A stretch of 64,000 nucleotides of DNA from Carnegiea gigantea (lineage: Eukaryota > Streptophyta > Magnoliopsida > Caryophyllales > Cactaceae): the NCBI GenBank assembly GCA_029747015.1, contig JAKOGI010000004.1, forward strand, positions 235,001 through 299,000, in the 5' to 3' direction. Both the position numbers and the translations under genes were made by a program. The notes under the pieces were generated by a model. It was not told where the DNA came from, did not search any database, and worked only from the letters and a program-made list of their open reading frames with translations. Positions 52,926-64,000 of this stretch are shown here, in pieces. Position 1 is the stretch's first letter. The number at the start of each line of letters is the position of its first letter.

Positions 52926-53060
52926 AAATAATGGTAATAGGCTAATAGCACACATGAAGTATAGTAGAAAAAGTTAAAATTTGTGTCTAATTTTACTTCA
53001 TGAAATCCATATGTACATTCTTATGTATCTATTATAGTAGAAAAAGCATTTTAAACATTG
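52926..53060. other. Gap between LINE and foldback element
   Basis: Short AT-rich spacer with no feature. Confidence 0.4.
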
Positions 53061-53069
53061 TAATACTTA

Positions 53070-54618
53070 GAGTACAGTTATAGTGGTTGTTGCTATATGA
53101 CAGTCATCACAATTTCTTAAATTTAGAGTGTACATTTAGAATAAATTGAGCCTACCTATTGATTTTATTTTTACTTTTGACTATTAAAAAGTATATTGTA
53201 AAAATCAGAAAATATATCTAAATATTGATAAAATTAATTTCAATATGACATTGTTTGGTTATTCTACAATTACACATTTCTGTCGACAAGTAATTTTCCG
53301 GTGACGAGTTTTCTGGTGACAACGAAGGTTTTGGTTCCTGTGACAACCAAGGCTTCCGGCGACCACCACAACCACCAAATTGCTCTCTTCTGGCGAACCT
53401 CCACCATTGTTTCTGGCGTGAAGCTCTCTGCAGTGGTCAATGATCTTAGCCAATGTCCTCCTCCCTCACATTGGTGGTGTATTTATGGCAATGTCCTGGC
53501 CAATCGGCCATTATCGTGGCCCTTTTGTCCTGTAATCTGTCATTGCCGGTGCCGGCTATGTTCTGGCCATTGTCGGGGTGGCGGAGAGTCAGGGCTTGTC
53601 TTTCGGGCTTTTTTTTTTTTAATTTTTGACTAGGTACTATGATTTATGTGTTGCAAAGGTGGTGAAAAACATAGCACAAGTGCTGAGGCTGGGTGGCTGG
53701 CCTATACTTATTTGATTGTAGCTACCGTAGGTGAATCTCCGTGTCATCCTTTTAAGGAATGCGGAGGCTCAATATTTACATTTTTAAGAAAATCTATGTT
53801 AGTCTCTTTTTTTTTTTTTTGAAGCAGAATATCTACATTTTTTTGATATTCTTTTTTTTTAAAACAAATTTTCTAAATTAATTATTGTTTTCACACTTTA
53901 AACTTTCCCTTAATATTTTCCTTTTTTAAGTTGTAATTGAGGAAACCTTAAACCGTTCCTTCTATAAAAAAAGGTAAATATTCACCCTCTGCATTTGGGA
54001 AAAAAAAAAAAACAAAGAAATTTGAACCCGAGGCAACTACAATCAAATAACTACAGGCCAACCGCCCAACCCAAAGGCCTATGTTGTTGTTTTCATCAAC
54101 TTTGTAATAATAATATGTTCTTCCCAATGGGGAAAAAAAAAAAAACCAAAAAAACAAGCCCTGGCTTTTCGCCACTAAGGCCCCGATAATGGTCGGAACA
54201 TTGCTGGCGCCGGCAATACCATAAATATGCGACCAAGGTGTGGGAGGAGGACATCGGCTACGACTAAACTTCATGCCGGAAACAATGGTGGAGGTTCGCC
54301 GGAAGAGAGTAATTTGGTGGTTCCGGTGGTCGCCGGAAAACTTGGTTGTCGCTGGGACCGAAACCTTGTTGTTGCCGGAAAACTCATCGCCGAAAAAGGA
54401 CTTGTCGTCGAAAATGTGTAATTAGAGAACAATCAAACAATGTCATATTATTAATTTTATCAATATTTAGATATATTTTCTGATTTTTACGAAACATTAT
54501 TTAATATTCAAAAACAAAAATAAAATCAACGGTTAAGATCAATTTATTCCAAATGTGCACTCTAGATTTAATAAATTGTGGTGGTTGTCATATAGTGACA
54601 ACCATTATAACTTTTTGC
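53070..54618. mobile_element. 1,549-base foldback element (giant inverted repeat), MULE-like
   Basis: Nearly the whole element is an inverted repeat: the left arm 53070-~53810 pairs with ~53900-54618. Terminal bases are AGTTATAGTGGTTGTTGCTA and, reversed, AGTTATAATGGTTGTCACTA. The match runs through ATAAATTGA, AAAATCAGAAAATATATCTA, then GTCGACAAGT and CGGCGAACCTCCACCATTGT, to the poly-T region in the middle. A perfect 9-base duplication TAATACTTA flanks it (53061-53069 and 54619-54627), the size made by Mutator-like transposases. There is no transposase gene. The open frames in the arms mirror each other and are not supported as proteins. Confidence 0.88.
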
Positions 54619-54627
54619 TAATACTTA

Positions 54628-55035
54628 ATTATGAGTCAATGACATAGCAGAAATTCATGCGGAGTTATAAAAATAGTTTAGACAATATTAGGAATTAAAT
54701 AGAGGCTATCTTAGGTACCCTAAAAATTTTGATCAAATTAAGATGACCATCAATCGCTATCTACTCGATTAATATTTTTTTACACGTTTAAGTTGAGAGC
54801 CCAAGGAAGAAGTTTATTGAACTTGTATTTTTAGATGACTAGAAAAGTATAATATTTGACAAAATGTATGCTAAGAACAAAGTCCACCTTGTCTAGAAAC
54901 ATTATTTTTGAAAACAGAACTTATAGAATCATAACCACCACATATAAAAAAAGAAAGAGATGAAAATAGAAAGAGAAAGAGATGTTCATAAAGGTAAAAT
55001 ATATACCGTTGTTAATATAGACAAAAAGAAATAAA
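54628..55035. other. Intergenic, nothing recognised
   Basis: No supported feature. Confidence 0.4.
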
Positions 55036-55039
55036 CACT

Positions 55040-56460
55040 TAACTTAACAGGAGAACCCCCAGGACCCAAACTCATATGGAACCGAGTGAGGTTGGTTCAA
55101 GTGGACCAACATGGGTTCTAGTGGATGGATAGGAGCCGCAGGACGAAAGACAAAGAGTAAATTTAGAAATAAAAATAAAAATTCTGCACAAACAACGAAA
55201 GCTAGAGAGGGTTCTTTGAATAATGGTAACCAGCGAAGATCAAGGTTTAGAGCTTTAGAGGAGATTGAGCTCATAATAGTACTTTGGAAAGGATGGAGAT
55301 AATGAACCTGAAAAATTAGGAGCAAATATCTAGTTACATGGAACTTCCTTGGATAAAGATTCTTCCCTAATTGAAAACCCTGCGGTAGAAGATGGGGATG
55401 TGGAGGATGTTAAGCATGTACAAGGTATGAATAATTATGTCCCACCTAGCTCAAATATAACCCAAGGTAATTCTTACCAAGCCTAAAGAAGCCCAATAAA
55501 TGAGGATGCTATTCTTGCCCAACATCCAAGCCAAAAGAGAGTTCCCCTCAGATCCACACAGGCAGTGGCAGAACCAATAAATTTTCTTAAGGGGGGTCAG
55601 GCCAACGATAATGGTTTTTTAGGATCAAGTTTGAAAAATCAAGACACTGCAAAGACCATGAATGTTTGCTTGGTTGGGGTTGCATGATAGAATCATGACC
55701 AATGCTAACCGAGTTATGAGGGGGTTAGCTTGTAGTCCTAGTTGTGGTTCTTATGGGGTGAATATAGAGGATACGTCTCATATTCTGTGTGAGTGCCCAG
55801 CGGTGCAAGGGATATGACAATTCTTTCGAAGTAAGGGTATGGACATGAAGGGATTCAATGATGATCGTAGAACATGGATCATCTCGAATATAGAAGATGA
55901 TGATAAAGATGAATTCTGACCAACTAAATTTCTGGTTATAATCTGATGGAGCTAGAAATGGTCAAACATGACCTGTTTTGGGGGAAACCCGCAAGATCCA
56001 CAAGACAAGGTAGGTTTCTCAATGCAAAAATTTAACGAGGTCATCTCAACCCTAAAAATGGAAGAAATATGGTGACCAAAAGCAAGACACTATAGAGTTG
56101 ATTAGATGGTTTGCCCTGCCTTTAGGTTGGATATTGTTGAACACAGACGAGCGTACAAAGGTCACCCAAGCACAGGGGGTAGGGACGGTGTCTTTAGAGG
56201 AAGTAATGAGGAATGGCTATGCAGCTTTGCTGAGAGTATCAGCATTTGTTCCTCAGTGTGTGCAGAATCAAAAGTAGTGTTACGAGACTAAAAATAGTTA
56301 GGGAAAGGGATTACAAGAAAATTTGGGTGCATTCGGATTCCCTAGTTGTAGTGGAGCTGCTGAAAGAAAACTTCAAAAATAATGGACGCAATAAAGCATT
56401 GGTTCAACAATGCAAAAACTGGATCCATCTAGAAGAATGAGAAGTTCTTCCCTCATTCTT
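55040..56460 (+). pseudogene. L1-type LINE remnant (ORF1 end, zinc-binding region, RNase H)
   Basis: Plus-strand scraps of one LINE type in the right order. The ORF1 tail is at 55110-55265 (GWIGAAGRKTKSKFRNKNKN then RRSRFRALEEIE). A reverse-transcriptase zinc-binding region is at 55680-55830 (GLACSPSCGSYGVNIEDTSH and ILCECPAVQGI). The RNase H domain at 56115-56450 (WLCSFAESISICSSVCAES and KKIWVHSDSLVVVELLKENF) is in more than one frame. Endonuclease and reverse transcriptase are missing, so a large internal deletion has joined the two ends. Confidence 0.7.
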
Positions 56461-56489
56461 AAGGGGAGCTCAATATTCAACATCTTACA

Positions 56490-56860
56490 AGCTCCAGAGC
56501 TCAGACTACAGACGACATCCAGCTACCAAGTAATAAGGATTAAAGTCTGCTAGCTCAACATCTTCTACAACCTCAAATTGAAGTCTACTACAGAGTTCTT
56601 CATCCAGTTCATCAATCGAGATCAAGCAACCTCGCCCTCGCATCGATTAATCTAGCCAGCTACATTCAACAATTCAACATTGCAGAATTTAGAAACTCAG
56701 ACTGTAAGCGGCATCCAACTACCAAGCGAGATCGATCAAAACTTGTACGCTTCAAAGTCAGCAATCAACTAGCTGCAAGTCAAGATCAATAATGATTTCA
56801 GAGTCCTTCATCTGATTCAACATCAACCGAGATCAAGCATCACGCACTCGGAAGACTTAA
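56490..56860. repeat. Imperfect tandem duplication (~200-base unit)
   Basis: Units at about 56490-56650 and 56693-56860 share CTCAGACT-A-AGACG/GCGGCATCC, AACTACCAAG, CAAAGTC/TAAAGTC, AGAGTTCTTCATC/AGAGTCCTTCATC and GAGATCAAGCA. They may be part of an LTR, but no partner LTR is visible. Confidence 0.5.
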
Positions 56861-58900
56861 ATCACTAAGAGATCGAATCAGATAACTACTTTATTATATT
56901 AAATTTAGAAATTGTACCTATACATATTATATCAATACAAAAATTAAATTTGTTTATGAATTTCTTGTCTAATTTATTTTAGACGCAAAATTTGTGTTTA
57001 CAACGAGCAATTTCAATTACTTGTATATTCTCAACATGAACATATAATAATCATCGAAGTATCACTTATTCATTTTTAGGTTCACAAGGGTAAGCGACCC
57101 CATGGTGCGCTTGGGTTTAACGTAGCCGCCTAACCATAATCTAGCCTACCGTCAAGTTAAACGGTTACCACTTAACCATACCCTGGCCTACTATCAACTA
57201 GAACGGTTATAACTAACCTGTCCCACCTCCACCCACGAGGTGACATGTGGCCGCTCACATACATGCACTTTTATCCGGGGAAGGCTAATGGCCTTCAATC
57301 AATATAAAAGTATAACTTCCCAGTCTCACTCATTCATCCAATTACTCACACATTCACAGTTGAAACTGACCTTTAATCAGCATATAATCCAAACCCAACC
57401 CATTCTGGTCCAAAAATATTTCCTCATTATTTTCACAACGAAATTAGTCCAATTAAATAAATCACGCAATCATAGGTTGAATAATCGTTTCAATATAAAT
57501 CACAGTGAAATCTCATCACACATTCACCCGAGAAAATCCCCCCTCCTGAACATTCAATTCAAAACACATTCGAAACACCTTTCAAGCATACTCACAGGTC
57601 ACTTTTTCCAAGAGATACTCGGGGAAAGGGTTAGGGTATGATTCTTACCTGCTAATGTATGCAACCTACCTTGAGCTCAAAACGCTAGATCGACGTGAAC
57701 AATTAACCACAACAATTGCCTATTAGAATCAATACTTAGACCGACTTTCCATAATCCCATTAGCTCCCAAATAATTTTCCAAACTTCCACTTACACCTAG
57801 CAATCAAGTCCAACTATCAAATAAATTTTTAGGAAGTTATAACTATTAAAAACTCCACACACACCAATATCGCTTACTGCCCAGTTTACTTCCAAATTTT
57901 TTCCCCAACTTTTAGGGGCCGTAACTTTCACTCGTTTTACGACCCTTGACAAAATCTAAGTCTAACTGGTTTGAATTTCCTTAATTTCCTAAACTGTCCC
58001 AACTACTAACAGTTTCGTGTAGTCTCCATAATTCAGTCATAACTTCCTCGTTTTAATCCCAATCCATGAAATTCAAAATTCCTCAATCATAGAAAATATC
58101 TGCCTTCAATAATTTTTTTAATGATTTGTAGAGAACTTGACTATTCCCAGTAGGTTCATAAAGTCAGCCCTAAATCTAGGTGGACAGAACAGTGTTTATA
58201 CTAACATCTTAGGCTCGTTTTCAATCGATTTCAATAGGAATCCCTTCCCAAACATGCATATGTCACCCTCTCCTAAAAACCCACTATTCCTAATCGTCAA
58301 ATAACCCAAACCATAGAGAAGTGGTGAGTCTTTGCCTTAAATGATTCGTAGACAAAGAAAGGAACTTAAATTGTATTGTTACATCAGTTAGGTGCTCCTC
58401 TCTGGAATTCCTAGGATAACAAGTAAAAGAAATCTAATTCCAAGATCGATATACAGAGTTTTTGTTAGGAAAAATTCAATTAATCAATGATCTACTCACT
58501 AGAAGCGCACGGACTTCACACTTATCGAACCCAAAGTGGAAGAGTGGGAGAGAGGATGCCGACACGGTGGCTAGGGCAAGGAGAAGAGATAGGGAGAGAC
58601 GGTGAGAGAGAGGGGGGGAAACCGAATGAAAGAGGGGGCATGTGGAGAGTGAGGAGAGGAAGAGAGAGGGAAAATTTTAAACTACTAGGTTTTCCCTCCT
58701 TCCGCCCTTGCCTTCCCACACGACTCCGTCCTCCTTTTTCTCTTTTTCTTTTAAACAAAACCACCCCGAATCAGACCGTTCTACTACCCTTCGACTATTC
58801 TGCTAAAATTCGAAATATAACACTACAAGTTCATGCATACTAGGTCGGCTGATATCGTAACAATTAAAATTAATCGAATAAATATAAAAAAATATATAAA
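56861..58900. other. Noncoding, LTR-like but unassigned
   Basis: Style and motifs (a GTAACTTTCAC stretch, a purine-rich block at 58550-58680, and GATATCGTAACA at 58851-58862 that would read TGTTACGATATC on the minus strand) resemble a minus-strand Gypsy LTR. I could not find its other end, a partner or a target duplication. The open frames at 57240-57641 and 58487-58843 look like low-complexity artefacts. Confidence 0.3.
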
Positions 58901-58916
58901 TAAATAAATAAAACAT

Positions 58917-59390
58917 CTAGGGTTTCACATTGGAATAGAAATCTCCAATGCTCAAATCACCTTGTTTGCAATTTGCTAGATTAGCCTTTAGTTGATGGAT
59001 TTTAGGTGAGTTAGTCATTCCATACCTATTTTTCAAGTCGTCCCACATGATTTTTGCCGTTTCCGAGTATGCTACACTCATTCGGAGTTTCGGATCAATG
59101 ATGTTGAGCATCCATGAGCACAACGTCGAGTTGACCATGTCCCATACATGGTACTCTGAAAACTCTTCATTCCTTTCTCTTCTGGACGTTCAAGGGATCC
59201 ATCTATAGAGCCTAATTTTTTTTCACTTTTACGGCTATTCTCATAGCTCTTTTCCATAGGTCGTAGTTTTGTCCATCGGATACTACGACAGCAATTAGGA
59301 CCCCGGGTCCTTCGGAAGGATAGAGGAAATAGGGTGAATGTGGTTCTATTACAAACCTTTTCTTTCCACCGTCTCCCTTGTTTAATCACG
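58917..59390 (-). pseudogene. Copia gag, truncated and frameshifted
   Basis: Minus-strand frames give LGSIDGSLERPEEKG, then in another frame TLCSWMLNIIDPKLRMSVAY, KIMWDDLKNRYGMTN and HQLKANLANCKQGDLSI, the standard plant Copia gag region. A frameshift near 59140 separates them, and the reading stops within gag. Confidence 0.75.
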
Positions 59391-59414
59391 TTTAAAGCAC
59401 GAGATTGGTGGTAG

Positions 59415-59426
59415 GTTCTGATACCA
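59415..59426 (-). other. Primer-binding site of the Copia fragment
   Basis: The minus strand reads TGGTATCAGAAC right after the LTR, one base off the standard initiator-tRNA-Met site. Confidence 0.85.
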
Positions 59427-59671
59427 TGATAAAACCAAGAGCACTAATGGTTTGAAGGAAGAGAAAAATGTGTGTTTATTGCTCATGTGTTTCTCTCTTG
59501 CCCTCTGATTACATTCAGCTGCCATATATACAGGAAAAAGAAAGAGTCCTAAACCTAATATATCACAAGTATTCTAATACTACTTGATTTAGGAAATTGA
59601 GATGCAAAATAATACAATATTAGGAATAGATAATTACAAAATATATCACAAAATATATTCCTTCCTTAACA
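59427..59671 (-). repeat. 5' LTR of the Copia fragment
   Basis: 245 bases reading TGTTAAGGAAGG at its start and TTGGTTTTATCA at its end on the minus strand, with canonical TG...CA ends. Confidence 0.75.
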
Positions 59672-60760
59672 ACTACCACTATAGATTAACATGTTTCAGA
59701 AGAAAAAAAGATAACTAAAGAAAATGGAATATTAATTTGAAGAAGATACACAATCTAAATAAAAGTTAAATAACAATCCAATATCTTAACATATAATCAA
59801 GAGCATTATAAAAGAATACTCATTCCACTAAAAATCGAAGGAACTGAAGAAGTGTAAAAACACATTCATAAATGTAAAAATTGAAAAGACTTGCAGTCTC
59901 CGAAGATTATATATCTTCTCATTGCATAGTCATTTCAGGTAGTCGTACATAAATAAGATGAAATCATGACGTTTAATAACTATCATTTAATAATTGTCAT
60001 CGCTGCAAAATTGAAGCAGTAGGAGAGGGAGAGGAGTGGAATAGACCAATTAATTCTATGCGACTGCTAGTTTATGGCCTAAAATTTAGGGTTAGGGAGG
60101 GGTAAATGGAGCAAATCAAAAGTTATACATTCATTAGCGTCTTGACTTATTATATAACATAGATTTATGGTGTACTAAATTAAAAAAAGATGGCATAATT
60201 GAATAGTGGAAAGATATTACCATTTATAAATTGTGTAAAATTACATGTTTATCCATAATTTTTCACAATTATAAAATTATATATATCATACATTTTCGTG
60301 AATAGGTTTGATTCGATTAGGATATCATTTGCACTCAACAGCATAGATGACAAATGCTAAAAGTTCACAATTATTAATTCATCATAATTATTAAAAATTT
60401 AGATATTTTAACCATGTAATGTTTCAATTTAATATAAGCCAAGATACGTAAAAAGTATCTTGCAGCAAGACATACATAATCACCTGAAATAATATTATTC
60501 TATATTTATATGTGTTCAAAAAATATAATGATTGTTGTTCTAGTCAAAGAAAGTATAATTGATTTAAATGGTTTCAGTTGTGTTTGGAACAAATCGATTG
60601 CCTCCTCATCCTTTTTAAGAATCCTGAAATGCCCACATGTTAATCTAGTCAACGCTTATTTGAATGTGGGGGGATCAGCAAGGCTTAGGAAGAGATTGTA
60701 AATAAGAGGCTGGTGTTGCGTGTTGTTAGGGGTCCTTTGTGGAGAAAATGAACTTGGTAC
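59672..60760. other. Intergenic, AT-rich
   Basis: No supported feature. The frame at 60510-60701 shows no recognisable domain. Confidence 0.4.
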
Positions 60761-60769
60761 CATGCCTTT

Positions 60770-61345
60770 TGTTGCCATGCTGTTACCTAATCCATTTCCT
60801 AGATATCTCCAATGGCTCCCATCATCGCTAATCCAGTCACAGTTGTTTTGCAAGGCCTCTTAAGACTCACTAATGAGTCATTCTCACCTCCTATATTCGT
60901 GATTGCTTCCGCAGATACTCTGGTCAGTCCATTGTTAATCCCGATTTAACGATTGATTATATCTTAATCAAAGCATTCGTTATGGATTATTGCAACTCTT
61001 TCTCTAAAATTAATGATTGATGCCAAGATTGTTTTAGATCTTTTCATATTTGGAAATGACTACCACAAATTTATGTATTCTAGTAATTAGGGCACTTGAA
61101 AAAAAAAAATGCTAATCGACCAATATTAAAAAGGCCTATTCTCAATCTATGAATGCCTACTTATGAATGCCTACTTATGAGAAATCAAATCCATGCAATG
61201 GTTGATAACTTTGCCTCCATCATCTCGCCAGTGCCTCAGTCAGACTAGTTAATGTACTTTACTTAGTTTGAGACATGAATATGAGATTTTTGTCACTACT
61301 CTTGCTCACAACCCAGCCTCTCCTTAATGCTGTGTAGGAATTTGA
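60770..61345 (+). pseudogene. Copia gag remnant
   Basis: Plus-strand pieces read MAPIIANPVTVVLQGLL near 60810, MNAYL-stop-EIKSM near 61160, MVDNFASIISPVPQSD near 61200 and LRHEYEIFVTTLAHNPASP near 61270. The last three match, in order, the middle of a plant Copia gag. Stops and frameshifts are frequent, and no LTR was found. Confidence 0.45.
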
Positions 61346-63585
61346 AACTAATTAGGCATTATAATTCTTACAATCAACTAGTCTAAAAGGTTGTAGCTAA
61401 TCAAAACAACTCCTCATACTTGACATGCTTGTAATGGTGCGTGGCGGTTCAGTGCAGAAGATGCAAGTGTGCCCCTAAGGTGGCTGAATGTGTTGTCGTA
61501 TTTTTTTATGCCTTAACTAGGGTGGCAAGCTGCTTGCAAATCCATCAGGTGGTCACTACGCTCATCCAAAAATCGCAGTTAGAAAGAAGAGGGGGATTCA
61601 TTGTTGATGTTGTGTATGATCGAGTACAAGAAAGTCTCATTAAAGCTTTTGATTTTGTTCTTGGTTGCCATGTAAAGTGAGTGGGTAACACCATGACTCA
61701 TTTAGCTACTAGACTTTATCCTAATGATGGCCACGAACAAATACTCACTCATGTATTTCTGTGGAATATCCAAGCCCTTACAAATCTTGATTTAACGTAA
61801 TGAAAATCTCTCTTTTCAAATCCACAAATAAAAACTAAATATATCTACTACTCTAAAAACATTATATAAATTTAAAAATGATCATTTTTATTATCACATC
61901 ATATTACGATCATATCATATTACTTTAATTATACAATATCATAATTGATTACTCCTCGTGAAACTAATGTGTGTTTTAATAAAATTAATTTGTTGTAGGG
62001 GAAAAAAACAACCTAAATATTTTGTAACAATTTCATTAAAATTTCCATTCCAGCAATATATTATAGTAAATTCCACACGGTACCCTCCAACTTTTGCAAG
62101 TTCCACTTAGTGCATAGTGAATTTGCAAAATCCCTATAGTAGCCTAATGCTTTTAGCAATGTTGATCCGAGCTATATTGTTGTCGTTAATTTTTTTCCCC
62201 CCATCAAATTCTAGAAAATGGATCCTAATTTTATATTCAAAACCCAAAAATGCACACACCTTAAAATAACCGCATGAAACACTAAAATCATTGAATCAAC
62301 CACATGTCTTTATCACTCATCTCTCACGTGCCTTCAACCCAAAAATAACAAATTAAGTCTCAACTTGAACCCTAACTGATCTTTATTCTTTCTCCTCTCT
62401 TGTTGTTGCTCCTTCTCGTCACCACCATTACAACAACCTTCTTCCCACATCCTTCACAAAAAGGCTAAGAGGAGGAAGGTTTTTGAGTTGATAATTGGGA
62501 CTCCTAAGGAGAGAGAAAGTGAACAAAAGAGATGAAGGAGCTGATGAAGGGTTTTTTTTTTAAAAAAAAAGAACCAATTCGGGTTCAGACCAATTCGAAC
62601 AATCGAACAATTAGGTTTGGACATAAAAAAAACTAATTTTAGGTCTAATTTTTGTCGAAATTCTCTAAAAGTCTCCATTGTCTGGACAATCAGGTTCATA
62701 CATTAAAAATTCGGCTCCAACTATCGTTCTATATTATTCTTACATATGTTTTGGTAGGGAAAAAATTCTAAAGACTTGCTTGGGAAGAGAGCAAGGAGTT
62801 GTTAATCAGAGCTAGGAAGAATATTTACTTCTTACTTTTACTTAAGTGATCCTTAATATGAGTGAGGAGGAATAGTAAAGAGTACGAATCATGAGTTTAT
62901 TAATGAAGCAAATTCAATGAAGCGACAACTAGTTTCTTCTCTTTACGCTCTGTCACTCTCATTTTTCTCACTCTCTAATTTGTGGTGTAAAGAAGAGTAA
63001 ACTATAACTTTTTTTTTAATTACATCAATTAATTTAATAATAATTTTATTAAAATGTTATTGTTTTAGCCTCAAACAACACTTTAGTATAAAAACTCATT
63101 TTAAATGATAATTATTATTTGCTAGCAATTATTTTATTTTTCTTCAGTTTTTCGTACTCTCCCACGTATTACTATCAAAAAATAACATGAGCTACCCTTT
63201 CATATCCTATGTTACTGCCTTCTTTACCTTTATTAACCATATTACTCTTCCTTATCCCCTTCAAGCAAATCCTTAGGGTCAGTTTAGATAAGAAGTAGGA
63301 GTGAAGTCCTACTTGATAAGAAAAATTAGAATAGAATCGAATTTGAACTCAATACTTGGGGTTGGGATATGACTTAAAGACCTCACTCAACTTCATCTAT
63401 CTCGTTTCTACGAATTAGTAGGTAGTTTATAGTTTTAAAATCTGGGGTCAAACGGAACTAGTCTCTCTATAATTTTTGCAATTGAGGGGTTAGACTGCCG
63501 TATCAGATCTCCCCCTTACGCCACCTAATGGCGGGATTTTGGGGGGTATTAGATTTGAATTTGGACTGAACTCACATATTTGGTA
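61346..63585. other. Intergenic, nothing firmly recognised
   Basis: AT-rich. The frame 61441-61680 has no family features. The block at 62070-62170 (ACACGGTACCCTCCAACTTT then TTTGCAAGTTCCACTTAG) has the look of a dispersed plant repeat, but no second copy is in the window. The rest shows nothing. Confidence 0.35.
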
Positions 63586-63587
63586 TA

Positions 63588-63720
63588 GTAGTACAACAAC
63601 ACCTGTCAACATGGATCCCTCTTTCGCGGGATCTATGGAGATAAAAATGTAAGCAACCTTATCTCTACTAACATCTTTGCTATAAAAAGGCTGATTCCAA
63701 GCTATTTCGTAGAGTATTGG
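63588..63720 (-). mobile_element. Truncated 3' end of an RTE/Au-like retroposon
   Basis: The plus strand reads TACAACAACACCTGTCAAC, TTTCGCGGGATCTATGGAG, GCAACCTTATCTCTAC and GGCTGATTCCAAG, matching 50309-50430 block by block in the same orientation. Only the 3' end is present, as in 5'-truncated LINEs or SINEs that borrow an RTE tail. Confidence 0.6.
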
Positions 63721-63779
63721 ATTGAAATCTTATTCTGGCCTTGTAATTTGATGAGCAATGAAAGTTCAGTTAGGCTAAG

Positions 63780-64000
63780 TCAAATCACAATAGAGACGGG
63801 TGAATAGGGTAATCAGCAAAAATTAAAGCAATTATAAAAATTAAATGCGAAAATAAAAGCACGACAAAATACGATGATATTTTTATAATGTTGGCCCTTC
63901 CAAACAGGGTTAGTCACCGCATAAGGCTCTTCTTTTCTCAGGATTTTAACCGCTCCACTTCTTGTTCATTTAAAAAGTTACACATTCGAGTTTTCCAACT
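63780..64000. repeat. Partial LTR-like sequence at the window edge
   Basis: CGGGTGAATAGGGTAATCAGC followed by an A-rich stretch and a CCGC-containing block resembles 20495-20640 of the solo LTR in order and style. It continues past the window end. Confidence 0.35.

Larger units (their letters stand above)
58905..59671 (-). mobile_element. Copia fragment: 5' LTR, primer site and partial gag
   Basis: On the minus strand an LTR is followed by TGGTATCAGAACC and the start of a gag gene, which is cut off at about 58910. Nothing of protease or pol is present. It is a truncated remnant of a family different from the element at 22958-27699. Confidence 0.8.

Noticed and set aside
52128..52931. Plus-strand Ser/Leu-rich open frames
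   Set aside because: They are antisense to the RTE LINE reading frames.
53301..54421. Possible small proteins in the foldback arms
   Set aside because: The same sequence appears inverted in the other arm, with frames broken differently. There is no sign of selection on a protein.
58487..58843. 118-residue open frame rich in Arg, Glu and Gly
   Set aside because: It arises from a GA-rich block and has no recognisable domain or gene structure around it.

Overview
The window is plant nuclear DNA, most likely from a eudicot. It is AT-rich, has intron-containing genes and contains a full zoo of plant transposable elements. Only one host gene is visible: a JmjC histone demethylase closest in layout to Arabidopsis JMJ16, on the minus strand at about 38.6-49.3 kb. 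Nearly everything else is transposon, mostly old, broken and nested. The species cannot be read from the sequence.

Left part (1-20 kb). Bases 1 to about 12.3 kb look like one decayed Helitron on the minus strand. Its parts, from upstream to downstream, are a TATA box, an RPA1-like single-strand-DNA-binding gene with several exons, three tandem copies of a ~400-base unit carrying microsatellites, an unrecognised second gene, and the Rep/helicase gene riddled with stops and frameshifts. Its downstream (3') end lies outside the window. Next to it is a Tat/Athila-type Gypsy element (12856-20147) with ~1.37-kb LTRs and a perfect GAGGC target duplication. It codes only for gag and protease, so it was non-autonomous.

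Middle (20-38.5 kb). A degraded Copia element (about 20344-31591) holds a solo LTR inside its left LTR (target duplication ACCTT), a smaller minus-strand Copia element with 195-base LTRs (22958-27699, target duplication TAAAT), and a minus-strand Gypsy gag-protease fragment. The LTR of that Gypsy fragment carries a four-unit heat-shock element upstream of a TATA box. To the right follow a LINE RNase H scrap, a composite terminal-inverted-repeat DNA element, a decayed endogenous caulimovirid (coat protein then movement protein), one arm of a foldback family, and a 634-base hAT-like MITE with an 8-base target duplication.

Right part (38.5-64 kb). The JMJ16-like gene has eleven coding exons, all with GT/AG borders, giving about 1,200 residues. 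Several single-base losses within G runs in its 5' exons break the frame. They look like either sequence errors or early pseudogenisation. Upstream lie an RTE-type LINE (50303-52925), a 1,549-base foldback element that is nearly all inverted repeat (53070-54618, target duplication TAATACTTA), an L1-type LINE remnant, two Copia fragments, and a truncated second copy of the RTE 3' end.

No tRNA, rRNA, CRISPR or bacterial-type feature was seen. No clearly new biological system was found. The points most worth checking are the G-run indels in the demethylase, the giant hairpin, the heat-shock element in the Gypsy LTR, the caulimovirid fossil and the unrecognised Helitron cargo gene.
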